In this document: one piece after another, positions 10,673-22,645 of the stretch
Layout of the letters: each line of letters opens with the position of its first letter
How positions within the stretch are numbered: the first letter of the stretch is position 1
Assembly (NCBI RefSeq): GCF_028688855.1
Contig: NZ_JAQTXI010000018.1
Location: 1-64,000, forward strand
Source: Neomegalonema sp.
GTDB taxonomy: Bacteria; Pseudomonadota; Alphaproteobacteria; Rhodobacterales; Rhodobacteraceae
Length of the DNA: 64,000 nt
Direction: 5' to 3'
Position numbers and translations under genes: made by a program
Notes under the pieces: generated by a model
What the model saw: only the letters and a program-made list of their open reading frames with translations
Told to the model about the DNA's origin: nothing
The model's database searches: none

Positions 10673-11641
10673 CTATGGATGGGGCGGCTTGGGAGTCGGA
10701 AGGGCGGGCAGTTCGGCGCGGCGCGGAGGATCGGCGCCCCGTCGCGCGCAGGTCAGGCCGGAGGCTCTGGCGCAGAAGCGCAGAAGCTCCGCGAGCTCTC
10801 CGGCGGGGATCGCGGCCAGCCGGGCGCGGTCGAGCCGCCCCGTCTCCTCCAGCCCCGCCAGAAGCGCGGCCATGAAGCTGTCGCCCGCGCCCACCGTGTC
10901 GATCAGCGCGATCTTCTCGGCGGGGATCTCGGCCCGCGCGCCCGAGGCCGCCAGCGCGAAGGCGCCCTCCGCGCCGCGCGTGACCACCACCAGAGCAGGC
11001 CCGAGCTTCAGCCATGCGGCGGCGACCTCTTCGGCGGAGCTCTCGGGATGCAGAAGCCGCAGATCCTCGTCGCTGACCTTCACGAGGTCCGTCAGGGGAA
11101 TCAGGGCCTCCAGACGCCGCCGCCAGACCTCGCGGTCGGGCTCGACGTTGAGCCGCAGATTGGGGTCGAGGCTGAAGAAGCGCCGCCCCGCCTCGCGGGC
11201 CGCCAGAGCCGCCAGAGTCTCCGAGGTCGGGGGCGCGACCAGCGCGTAGGAGCCGAAATGGATCGCCTTCACGCCTTCCATTCCGGCCTCGGTCGGCAGG
11301 TCGTCGAGGGTCAGGGCCCGATCCGCCGCCCCGACGCCGTAGAAGGCGTAGGCCGGGACGCCCGCCGCGTCGGCGGCCACCAGGCTGAGGGTGCTGAGTT
11401 CGGACTTGCGCCGCAGGAATCGCGGCTCCACGCCTTCGGCCTCCAGCCGCGCCGTCAGGCGCTCGCCCAGAGGATCGGTCGAGATCCCGCCGAAGAGCCC
11501 CGCAGGCCGACCCAGCCGCGCCAGCCCCATCGCCAGATTGAACGGCGAGCCGCCGATGCGGGCGTCGAGGGTCATGGCGCCGTCGGGACGCGCCTCGACG
11601 AGGAAAAGATCGTAAAGCGCCTCTCCGCAGATCATGAACAT
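10673..11641 (-). CDS. PfkB-family carbohydrate kinase, probably fructokinase
   Basis: A ribokinase/PfkB sugar kinase of 322 residues. CGEALYDLF opens the fold, IGGSPFNLAMGLARLG is the first PfkB signature, and DTVGAGDSFMAALLAGL is the second, with the catalytic Asp. The start is the ATG at 11641-11639, chosen because GGGAGG lies 7 nt upstream; the frame extends further back without an RBS. Position at the head of an operon that runs through Pgi to Eda fits fructose as substrate, giving fructose 6-phosphate. A ketodeoxygluconate kinase cannot be excluded from sequence alone. Confidence 0.85.
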   Translation of the reverse strand: MFMICGEALYDLFLVEARPDGAMTLDARIGGSPFNLAMGLARLGRPAGLFGGISTDPLGERLTARLEAEGVEPRFLRRKSELSTLSLVAADAAGVPAYAFYGVGAADRALTLDDLPTEAGMEGVKAIHFGSYALVAPPTSETLAALAAREAGRRFFSLDPNLRLNVEPDREVWRRRLEALIPLTDLVKVSDEDLRLLHPESSAEEVAAAWLKLGPALVVVTRGAEGAFALAASGARAEIPAEKIALIDTVGAGDSFMAALLAGLEETGRLDRARLAAIPAGELAELLRFCARASGLTCARRGADPPRRAELPALPTPKPPHP

Positions 11642-11758
11642 GCCGGATCCTCCCTGCGGCGGATCTTGATTGAGGACGCGGAGCCCGCGCAAGAGGCCGC
11701 GCGCTCCATCGGGGCCCCTTCCGGGGCCGCCTCGCGCCGCGACCGCCTTGCGGAGGAA

Positions 11759-11787
11759 TCCTTACGCTTCCAAACCGCTTTGGTCAA
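11759..11787 (-). promoter_or_regulatory. Putative sigma-70-type promoter of the sugar operon
   Basis: On the minus strand, TTGACC (11787-11782), a 17-nt spacer and TAAGGA (11764-11759) make a good housekeeping promoter about 115 bp upstream of the fructokinase start. It is the only plausible promoter seen ahead of the operon, in an otherwise GC-rich stretch. Confidence 0.55.
11770..11783. promoter_or_regulatory. Palindromic operator-like site inside the promoter spacer
   Basis: CCAAACCGCTTTGG is a 14-bp palindrome with a central CG and 12 of 14 symmetric positions. A central CG and A/T-rich half sites are typical of LacI/GalR-family operators. It fills the spacer and touches the -35 element of the putative promoter, so a bound protein would block polymerase. 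The cognate regulator is not in the window. Confidence 0.5.
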
Positions 11788-11907
11788 GCGAGCCGCGACC
11801 CCGCCCATCCGGAGAGCCTTCTTTCGCGCCGCGCGCGCCTTATATTGGCGCGACGCCCGCCCTTCCCTCCCCGAAGCGCGGCGGGCCGGATTTCAGGAGG
11901 AACTCCC

Positions 11908-12597
11908 ATGCGGCTGAGAAGCCTTGCGGCTGCGGCCCTGATCGCGGCCCTGACGGCGCCCGCCGCTCCGGCGCGGTCTCAGGATCTGGGCGCCCTGGCG
12001 GGCTTCCTCGGCGGCGGCGGCGCGCCGGTCGACCTCTCGCCGACGATCTTCGGCGCCCCCACGCCGGTCCGGATCTGGCTGCGCCCCTCGGCGGGGCCGG
12101 AAGGCTGGCTCCGGGTGGAGGGCCGCGCCCAGGCGCCGCAAGCCCGCGTCCATCTCGAACGCGGCCTGAAGCAGGAGCTGGCGCTCCGGACGCGCGGCGC
12201 GCTGCATGTCGAGGGGGTCGCGCTCTCGCAGCTCTCGGCGGACGCCCGCGCCTTCCATCTGGCGGGCGAGATCCGCCATGCGCCGCGTCCGGGCGGGCGC
12301 GTCGAGTCCTCGGGCTTCGAGGCGCGCATCCCCTATGCCGTGACGCCCCAGGGGCTGAAGCTGCGCCCCGAAGGCCGCCTCGGCGCGGCGCCGCCCGCCC
12401 TGCGCGCCGCGGTCGAGGCCCTGCTCCAGCCGGTGGACCTCGTGGCCGAGGAGGCCTTGCAGGGAACGCGGCTGGAGAGCTTCGTCCCTTCCGTCTCCGC
12501 GCAGGGCGATCTGGAGGCGCGGGCCGCGCTTCTCGCCTCGCCCCAGGCCCTGACGAACTTCTGGGCTCTGGCGCTCGGCGGCGCCCGCGGACGCTGA
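11908..12597 (+). CDS. Secreted or periplasmic protein of unknown function
   Basis: Not recognised. The 229-residue product starts at an ATG 7 nt after AGGAGGAACTCCC-type Shine-Dalgarno sequence. It has a clear Sec signal peptide (MRLRSLAAAALIAALTAPA, probable cleavage near APARS-QD). The mature part is rich in Ala, Arg, Leu and Gly, has a short Gly run (GFLGGGGAP), and no cysteines. Alternating hydrophobic residues suggest beta structure. It is divergent from the fructokinase operon and is followed by secG after about 150 bp. Confidence 0.7.
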   Translation: MRLRSLAAAALIAALTAPAAPARSQDLGALAGFLGGGGAPVDLSPTIFGAPTPVRIWLRPSAGPEGWLRVEGRAQAPQARVHLERGLKQELALRTRGALHVEGVALSQLSADARAFHLAGEIRHAPRPGGRVESSGFEARIPYAVTPQGLKLRPEGRLGAAPPALRAAVEALLQPVDLVAEEALQGTRLESFVPSVSAQGDLEARAALLASPQALTNFWALALGGARGR

Positions 12598-12749
12598 GCC
12601 GCCCCGGGAAGACTTTCCCTCGACAAGGCCCGGGCGGGGCGCTACAAGCCGCGCCAAAGCTTTCGACCGGCCTCGGGCGGGCCCGGACTCCCTGTCGCCC
12701 GAACCCGCGCCCCCCGCCGCGCCCTGACGAACCCGCTCACGGATAAGCC

Positions 12750-13343
12750 ATGACCCAAGTCCTGATGATCGTCCTGCTCATCGTCGTCCTGTTCCTGATC
12801 GGGGCGGTGCTGCTGCAACGCTCGGAGGGCGGGGCGCTCGGGATCGGCGGAAACGCGGCCACGCAGGGCCGCAGCAGCACCACCGCCCTGCAGAAGACCA
12901 CCTGGGGCCTGATCGCCGCCTTCCTCGTCGTGAGCCTCGCCATCGCGGCTTCGCCCTCCTCGACCTCGCGTTCGCTGTTCGACGGCGTCCAGCCGACCGT
13001 CCCGGCCTCGACTCCGGCGCCTGCGCCCGCTCCGGTCGTGGATCCGGGGATCGGCGCCGTGCCCACTCCCGGCGCGACCCCGGCGCCCGCGACGCCCGTT
13101 CCGGCGCCGGTCGTTCCCGCGCCCGAAGCCCCCGAGGCCCCGGCTCCCGAGGCGCCCGCCTCCGAAGCTCCGGCTCCGGCTCCGGTTCCGGCCCCCGCTC
13201 CGGCGGACGTCGAGATCGAGAGCGAGTCGCTTGAAGCTCCGGCTCCGGCGGCGCAGCCCGCCGCCGAAGAGGCGGCTCCGGCTCCCGAGGCCGGGACTCC
13301 TGCGGCTCCGGCCCCCGAGGCGGCGCCGACCACCACGCCCTGA
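12750..13343 (+). CDS. secG: Preprotein translocase subunit SecG with long Pro/Ala tail
   Basis: SecG assists SecYE in protein export across the inner membrane. The first ~75 residues are canonical: helix 1 (VLMIVLLIVVLFLIGAVLL), the loop QRSEGGALGIGG, and helix 2 (TTWGLIAAFLVVSLAIAA). The remaining ~120 residues are an Ala/Pro/Glu repeat (many APAP, PEAP units), making the protein 197 residues against about 75-130 for most SecG. The tail is acidic and probably disordered. It stands alone, ahead of a sensor kinase in the same direction. Confidence 0.9.
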   Translation: MTQVLMIVLLIVVLFLIGAVLLQRSEGGALGIGGNAATQGRSSTTALQKTTWGLIAAFLVVSLAIAASPSSTSRSLFDGVQPTVPASTPAPAPAPVVDPGIGAVPTPGATPAPATPVPAPVVPAPEAPEAPAPEAPASEAPAPAPVPAPAPADVEIESESLEAPAPAAQPAAEEAAPAPEAGTPAAPAPEAAPTTTP

Positions 13344-13426
13344 CGTCCCTTCCGGCCCCGGCCCGCCGCGCGCGGGCCGAAGCGGCTCGGGTCCGGCGAC
13401 GTCTTCGCTCGGAAGGATGAGAGCTC

Positions 13427-14875
13427 TTGGCCCCTCTGCGGCGAATCCGCGACAGTCTGGCCGCCCGCATCGGGATCGCCGCGGGGGCGTCGGTTCTGGC
13501 GCTCCGGATCGCCGTCCTGCCCTTCCATCTGCTGGAGATCCGCGAGGACCACCTCCGCGACCGCGTGGACGCCGCCTGGCTGGTCACGCTGGCCGAAGAT
13601 CCCCGCATGGACGCCGCCCGCGACGGCGACGCCCCTGCGCCCGTGGCCTCCGGTTCGGGCTGGCGGGCCGTGACCCTCCTCAACGCCGCGAGCTCGGATC
13701 TGATCGTGCTGGAGCGCGCAGGCGCCCGCGAACAGGTCTTCTGGCGCGCCGAGATGAAGGAGGCGGGCTTCTGGGTCCAGTTGGAGACCGAACCTCTCGG
13801 CAAGCGGCTTCTGCGGGCCTTCGGCACGCTCATCGGCGACGCGCCGCCGCGCTTCTTCGTGCAGGCCCAGCCGCGTCCGCCCGATTCCCTGCCCACCGGC
13901 ACCGTGATCGAGAGCGCGCCGCTCAAGCGGCGGCTGCGCGAGGCCGCGCTCGGAGATCTTCTGGAGGCCCTCGGCCTGGCGCTCCTGACGGGTCTGGCGG
14001 CGGGCTTCGCGGCGCGGCGTCTGGCGGGCGAGCCGGCGCGACGTCTGGCGACGGGCGTCGCGGCCTTCCGCGCCGATCCCGAACACGCCGAGCCCTTCCC
14101 TGACGAACCCCTCGCGCCGGGCGCCGAAATGGCCGAGGTCGAGCGCGGATTCTCGGCGCTGCAGAGCGAATTGCGCATGGCGCTCAAGCAGAAGTCGCGG
14201 CTGGCGGATCTCGGCGAGGCCATGGCCAAGATCAGCCACGACCTGCGCAACACCCTGACCAGCGCGCAGCTCCTCGCGGATCGCCTGGAGCGCAGTCAGG
14301 ATCCCGTGGTCCGGCAGATCGCGCCCAAGATCCTGCGCTCTCTGGATCGGGCGGCGGATCTCTCGGCCCAGACGCTCCGTTACGGCAAGGCCGACGAGCC
14401 CCCCCCCGAGCGCAAGCGCGTGCCTCTGGAGCCCTTCCTCCAGGAGGTGGCCGCCATCGCCGCCCCGCAGGACGACCACAAGCCCCGCTACGAGATCGAC
14501 GCGCCCCCCGAAGCCGTGGCCGAAGCCGATCCCGACCAGCTCTACCGCATCCTGCTGAACCTGATCCGCAACGCGGCTCAGGCCATCGAGGGCTCGGGCG
14601 TGGGGGGCCTGATCCTGATCTCGGCCCGGCGCGCCGACGGCGGCGTGGCCATCGACGTGAAGGACGACGGGCCGGGCCTGCTCGCCGAGGCGAAGGCCAC
14701 CCTCTTCAAGCCCTTCAAGAGCGGCGGACGCAAGGGCGGCACCGGACTGGGCCTCTCCATCGCGCAGGATCTGGCGCGGGCCCATGGCGGCGAGGTGCGG
14801 CTGATGGAGAGCTCCGAAGGCGCCCATTTCCGGGTGCGCATCCCCGACAAGAAGAACGGCCCCTCTCTGGCCTGA
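13427..14875 (+). CDS. Membrane sensor histidine kinase (orphan)
   Basis: A 482-residue transmembrane histidine kinase. The start is probably a TTG (MAPLRRIRDSL), as no nearer ATG gives an N-terminal membrane helix. Two membrane segments (about residues 14-35 and 186-205) flank a ~150-residue periplasmic domain. The phosphoacceptor H271 sits in AKISHDLRNTLTS, followed by the N-box NLIRNAAQAI, DDGPG and GTGLGLSIA of the HATPase domain. There is no response regulator next to it. Two small secreted PepSY-like genes follow on the same strand and may be its targets or ligand-side partners; that is inference. Confidence 0.9.
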   Translation: MAPLRRIRDSLAARIGIAAGASVLALRIAVLPFHLLEIREDHLRDRVDAAWLVTLAEDPRMDAARDGDAPAPVASGSGWRAVTLLNAASSDLIVLERAGAREQVFWRAEMKEAGFWVQLETEPLGKRLLRAFGTLIGDAPPRFFVQAQPRPPDSLPTGTVIESAPLKRRLREAALGDLLEALGLALLTGLAAGFAARRLAGEPARRLATGVAAFRADPEHAEPFPDEPLAPGAEMAEVERGFSALQSELRMALKQKSRLADLGEAMAKISHDLRNTLTSAQLLADRLERSQDPVVRQIAPKILRSLDRAADLSAQTLRYGKADEPPPERKRVPLEPFLQEVAAIAAPQDDHKPRYEIDAPPEAVAEADPDQLYRILLNLIRNAAQAIEGSGVGGLILISARRADGGVAIDVKDDGPGLLAEAKATLFKPFKSGGRKGGTGLGLSIAQDLARAHGGEVRLMESSEGAHFRVRIPDKKNGPSLA

Positions 14876-14988
14876 AGGGGCGTTTCCTTACAAATCAGTC
14901 ATGTGACTGGATTTCCCGACGCGCGCCCCCATCTCCTTGAGGGCGGGGCTCAAGTCCCGCTTTTGGTCAGTCAGAACAGGAGGCTTTG

Positions 14989-15240
14989 ATGAAAAGCCCT
15001 CTCCTTCTCGCTCTCGCCGCCAGCGCCCTTTCGATCTCCGCGGCCTTCGCGGAGCCCCCCGAAAACGCGCTCCCGCTCTCCGAGATCCTCCAGAACGTCG
15101 AATCCACGGGCGAAGTCGCCTATGTGACCGACGTGGAGTGGAACGCCGATCAGGCGGCCTGGACCATCGCCTTTGTGGACGCCGAAGGCGCCGAAGGGAT
15201 CCTCACCCTCGACGCCGTGACCGGCCAGCCCAACAGTTGA
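14989..15240 (+). CDS. Small secreted PepSY-like protein, copy 1
   Basis: An 83-residue secreted protein. The ATG at 14989 is chosen over the TTG just before it because AGGAGG lies 5 nt upstream. The signal peptide is MKSPLLLALAASALSISAAFA. The mature part, LSEILQNVESTGEVAYVTDVEW to VTGQPNS, follows the PepSY pattern (helix, strand, Trp, strand, terminal TG). PepSY domains are thought to bind or inhibit peptidases or act in periplasmic sensing. It is a clear paralogue of the next gene. Confidence 0.8.
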   Translation: MKSPLLLALAASALSISAAFAEPPENALPLSEILQNVESTGEVAYVTDVEWNADQAAWTIAFVDAEGAEGILTLDAVTGQPNS

Positions 15241-15373
15241 CGTCGTGGAGCCGCCCGGCGCCCGAAGGGGTCCGGACGGCTCCCCCGCCAAGGGGCGGGC
15301 GCGGCCTTGATCCGGACTGAGAGGTCCGCGCCCCCTCCCCCGATCTTCCGCAACAGCAACAGGAATCCGCCGC

Positions 15374-15649
15374 ATGACCCGCGCGACCCTCGCCGTCCTC
15401 CTCTCGACCGGCGCCCTTCTGGCCGCCCCGACCCTCGCCCTCGCCGACGACCGTCCGCCTCCTGCGGGCGCTCTGAAGCTCTCCGAGATCCTGTCGAAGG
15501 TCGAGGCCGCCCATGGCGTCGCCTACGTCGACGAAGCCGACTGGGACGACGACGACGGTCATTGGGAGATCAAGTTCGTGAGCGCCTCGGGCGCCCGGAC
15601 CGAAATCCGCGTGGACCCCCTCACCGGCGAGCAGATCCAGCGGCGCTGA
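15374..15649 (+). CDS. Small secreted PepSY-like protein, copy 2
   Basis: A 91-residue paralogue of the preceding gene. Signal peptide MTRATLAVLLSTGALLAAP with cleavage near ALA-DD. The mature segments LSEILSKVEAAHGVAYVDEADW and WEIKFVSASGA then DPLTGEQIQRR align without gaps to copy 1. It differs by a strongly acidic stretch (DWDDDDGH) that could bind metal. A strong terminator follows at 15687. Confidence 0.82.
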   Translation: MTRATLAVLLSTGALLAAPTLALADDRPPPAGALKLSEILSKVEAAHGVAYVDEADWDDDDGHWEIKFVSASGARTEIRVDPLTGEQIQRR

Positions 15650-15686
15650 AGTCTCCGGCCTTCCCGACCCTCCGGCCGGATTCGAG

Positions 15687-15712
15687 ACGCCCCGCTTCGG
15701 CGGGGCGTTTTC
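15687..15712 (+). terminator. Rho-independent terminator after the PepSY pair
   Basis: Perfect 9-bp stem ACGCCCCGC / GCGGGGCGT with a TTCG tetraloop, followed by TTTTCC. Confidence 0.85.
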
Positions 15713-15731
15713 CTTCCGGCGCGGCTGAAGC

Positions 15732-15763
15732 AAAAGGCGGCCCCCTCGCGGGAGCCGCCTTTT
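15732..15763. terminator. Bidirectional terminator between the PepSY pair and gltB
   Basis: AAAAGGCGGC at the left pairs with GCCGCCTTTT at the right, with additional internal pairing. Both flanks give a T run on their exit strand, so it can stop plus-strand readthrough and the gltDB message from the other side. Confidence 0.75.
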
Positions 15764-15792
15764 CACGTCGTCCCGTCGCCCGAAGCGCGAGG

Positions 15793-20352
<4,560 letters not shown>

Positions 20353-20453
20353 CACGGTTTCTTTCAGCCTGAGAGGGGGCCTTGCGCCGCCCCTTGGGAA
20401 TATCGGAGGCCGCGCCGCCCGAGGGGCGCGGCTGGAATCTCGGCTCGGCGGCG

Positions 20454-21902
20454 CTATTCGGCGGCCATGCCCGCCGCGAGGGCGCGCTGGTCGACATAAG
20501 CCGTGATGGCGTCGGCGGCCTCGCGGCCGTCGCGGATCGCCCAGACCACCAGAGAGGCGCCGCGCATGATGTCGCCCGCCGCGAAGACGCCCGGCAGATT
20601 GGTCATCTTGCTGCGGAAATCGGCCTTGACGGTGCCCCAGCGGGTGGTCTCCAGATCCGGGGCGTCCCAGAGCTGGGGCAGGTTCTCGGGGTCGAAGCCG
20701 AGGGCCTTGACCACCAGATCCGCCTCCAGCAGGAACTCCGAGCCCGGCGCCTCCTCGGGAGAGCGGCGGCCGTCGGGCCCCGGCTCTCCGAGGCGCATGC
20801 GCACGGCCTTCATCGCCGTGACGCGGCTTTCGCCCGAAAAGGCCCTGGGCGCGCAGAGCCATTCGAAGATCACGCCTTCCTCTTCGGCGTTGGCGACCTC
20901 GCGCTGACTGCCGGGCATGTTCTCGCGGTCGCGGCGATAGAGGCAGCGCACCGAAGAGGCCCCCTGACGGATCGCCGTGCGCACGCAGTCCATGGCGGTG
21001 TCGCCGCCGCCGACGACGAGCACATGCTTGCCCTCGGCGTCGAGGCGGCCCTCGTCGAATTCCGGAACCGCGTCGCCGAAGCTCTTGCGGTTGGAGGCGA
21101 TGAGGTAATCCAGCGCCTTCTCGACGCCCGGCAGGCCCGAGCCGGGGCCTCCGAGGTCGCGCGCCTGATAGACGCCCGTCGCGATCAGCACCGCGTCGTG
21201 ACGCGAGCGCAGATCCGCGAAGCTGACGTCCTTGCCGATCTCGCAATTGAGGCGGAAGACGATCCCCGCCTCCTCGAAGCTCTCGATGCGCCGCGCGACG
21301 ACGTGCTTCTCCAGCTTGAAGCCGGGGATGCCGTAGGTCAGCAGCCCGCCCGCGCGGTCGTGGCGGTCGTAGACGACGACCTGGAAGCCCTTGCGCCGCA
21401 GACGCTCCGCCGCAGCCAGACCCGCCGGGCCCGCGCCGATGATGCCGATGCTTTCGGAGCGCTCGGCGCCGCGGGGCTTGGGCGGCTGGACCCAGCCTTT
21501 CTCCCAGGCGGTTTCGGTGACGTATTTCTCCACCGCGCCGATGGTGATCGCGCCATGGCCGGAGAACTCCACCACGCAATTGCCCTCGCAGAGGCGATCC
21601 TGCGGGCAGACGCGGCCGCAGACCTCGGGGAAGGTGTTGGTGGCCTGGCTGAGCTCATAGGCTTCTTCGAGCCGCCCTTCGGCGGTCAGCATGAGCCAGT
21701 CCGGGATGTTGTTGTGCAAAGGGCAATGAGTCTGACAGAACGGCACGCCGCATTGCGAACAGCGGCTCGCCTGCTCCTCCGCCTTCACGGCGGCGAAGGC
21801 CTGATAGATCTCGTCGAAATCCTCGGAGCGCTCCGCAGCGGATCTCTTGTCGGGGCTCTGGCGTCCGCGCGAGACGAACTTCAACATCTTCTGGCCGGCC
21901 AT
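20454..21902 (-). CDS. gltD: Glutamate synthase small subunit
   Basis: The 482-residue beta subunit passes electrons from NADPH through FAD to GltB. The N-terminal cysteine-rich region has CSQCGVPFCQTHCP and VCGRVCPQDRLCEGNC, ligands for two [4Fe-4S] clusters. FAD binding is by GIIGAGPAGLAAAERLRRKG, NADPH binding by VLVVGGGDTAMDC, and the terminal FAD motif is GVFAAGDIMRGASLVV. It precedes gltB in the same direction, the usual order in many alphaproteobacteria. Expected to be nitrogen regulated, but I found no convincing sigma-54 promoter. Confidence 0.97.
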   Translation of the reverse strand: MAGQKMLKFVSRGRQSPDKRSAAERSEDFDEIYQAFAAVKAEEQASRCSQCGVPFCQTHCPLHNNIPDWLMLTAEGRLEEAYELSQATNTFPEVCGRVCPQDRLCEGNCVVEFSGHGAITIGAVEKYVTETAWEKGWVQPPKPRGAERSESIGIIGAGPAGLAAAERLRRKGFQVVVYDRHDRAGGLLTYGIPGFKLEKHVVARRIESFEEAGIVFRLNCEIGKDVSFADLRSRHDAVLIATGVYQARDLGGPGSGLPGVEKALDYLIASNRKSFGDAVPEFDEGRLDAEGKHVLVVGGGDTAMDCVRTAIRQGASSVRCLYRRDRENMPGSQREVANAEEEGVIFEWLCAPRAFSGESRVTAMKAVRMRLGEPGPDGRRSPEEAPGSEFLLEADLVVKALGFDPENLPQLWDAPDLETTRWGTVKADFRSKMTNLPGVFAAGDIMRGASLVVWAIRDGREAADAITAYVDQRALAAGMAAE

Positions 21903-22023
21903 GCCTGCTGGTCTCCTGTCCCATGAGCCGTCGAAGTCCGGACGCGTCGCCCTCGGGCGGCTTCGGCGAACTTGCGGACGCGCTTTCTAACGCGATCGCG
22001 CCCGCGCATGAAAGACAGCAAGA

Positions 22024-22037
22024 GTGACCTAAATCAA
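22024..22037. promoter_or_regulatory. FNR/CRP-family box-like palindrome
   Basis: GTGACCTAAATCAA matches the FNR-type consensus TTGAY-N4-RTCAA at 9 of 10 defined positions. The nearest downstream start is gltD, about 120 bp away on the minus strand. A role is inferred only. Confidence 0.4.
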
Positions 22038-22145
22038 GGTTTTTCGAAGACAGGGGCTTTTTTTTTCGAGGAGACCCCCGAAATTGAGTCTCTTATCCTG
22101 ACCCATTTTCTCGGAGACTCCGTCGCGCAGCCCCCGGAAGACGCA

Positions 22146-22176
22146 AGAAGGCGGGTCGCCGAAGCGCCCGCCTTCT
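22146..22176 (-). terminator. Hairpin after the rhodanese gene
   Basis: A 10-bp stem, AGAAGGCGGG with CCCGCCTTCT, around an 11-nt loop. On the minus strand it follows the rhodanese stop by about 55 bp. The T tract is weak, so termination may be partial. Confidence 0.5.
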
Positions 22177-22230
22177 CCAGAGCTCTGATTTTCACGAGGC
22201 GCAGCCGAAGCGGCCTCGCCGGAGGACGCT

Positions 22231-22575
22231 TCAGTCCGCCGGACGCGCCACCGGCAGGCCCGCTTCGTCCCAGGCGAGGATTCCGCCTTCGAGATGCGTC
22301 ACCCTGGTCCAGCCGCGCGCGGTCAGCGCCTCCGCCAGACGCCGCGTGCGTCCGCCGGAGCGGCAATGGAACACCACTTCGGAATCGGGCGCGAAGTCGT
22401 CGGGATCGAAGCTCGAGAGCGGGACCAGCTCCGCGCCCTCGATATGGGCGGCCTCGTATTCGCCCGGCTCGCGGACGTCCACCAGCCGGACGCCCCGAGC
22501 CACGCGCTCCGCGACCTCCTGCGGCGTCAGCCGCTCGAAGTCCGCCGCCGCGCCCATCCGTTCGATTTGGGCCAT
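22231..22575 (-). CDS. Rhodanese-like domain protein
   Basis: A single-domain 114-residue rhodanese, expected to be a cytoplasmic sulfur-carrier or sulfurtransferase. The domain shows RLVDVREPGEYEAAHIEGAE (CH2A-type motif), the active-site loop VVFHCRSGGRTRRLAE with catalytic Cys, and the closing LEGGILAWDEAGLPV. The CRSGGR loop has the six-residue length of sulfur-transferring rhodaneses. It follows ppk1 by about 70 bp on the same strand and may be read from the ppk1 message. Confidence 0.92.
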   Translation of the reverse strand: MAQIERMGAAADFERLTPQEVAERVARGVRLVDVREPGEYEAAHIEGAELVPLSSFDPDDFAPDSEVVFHCRSGGRTRRLAEALTARGWTRVTHLEGGILAWDEAGLPVARPAD

Positions 22576-22645
22576 GATCTCGCCTTTCCTCCAGAGCGGC
22601 CTCTGCGGCCGCCTGGAGCGACAAGGTCTCCGGGGCGCGCTTCGG

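Larger units (their letters stand above)
21903..22230. other. Gene-free intergenic stretch upstream of gltD
   Basis: About 330 bp with a noticeably AT-richer core (22015-22115). It holds an FNR-like palindrome (22024-22037), a T9 run (22052-22060), a CGCGATCGCG palindrome (21991-22000) and a hairpin (22146-22176) that probably ends the rhodanese transcript. It must contain the gltDB promoter. I see no coding frame or tRNA in it. Confidence 0.6.

Noticed and set aside
22015..22040. Sigma-54 promoter ahead of gltD
   Set aside because: A GG and GC pair is present but separated by 8 rather than 10 nt, so it does not fit the -24/-12 consensus.
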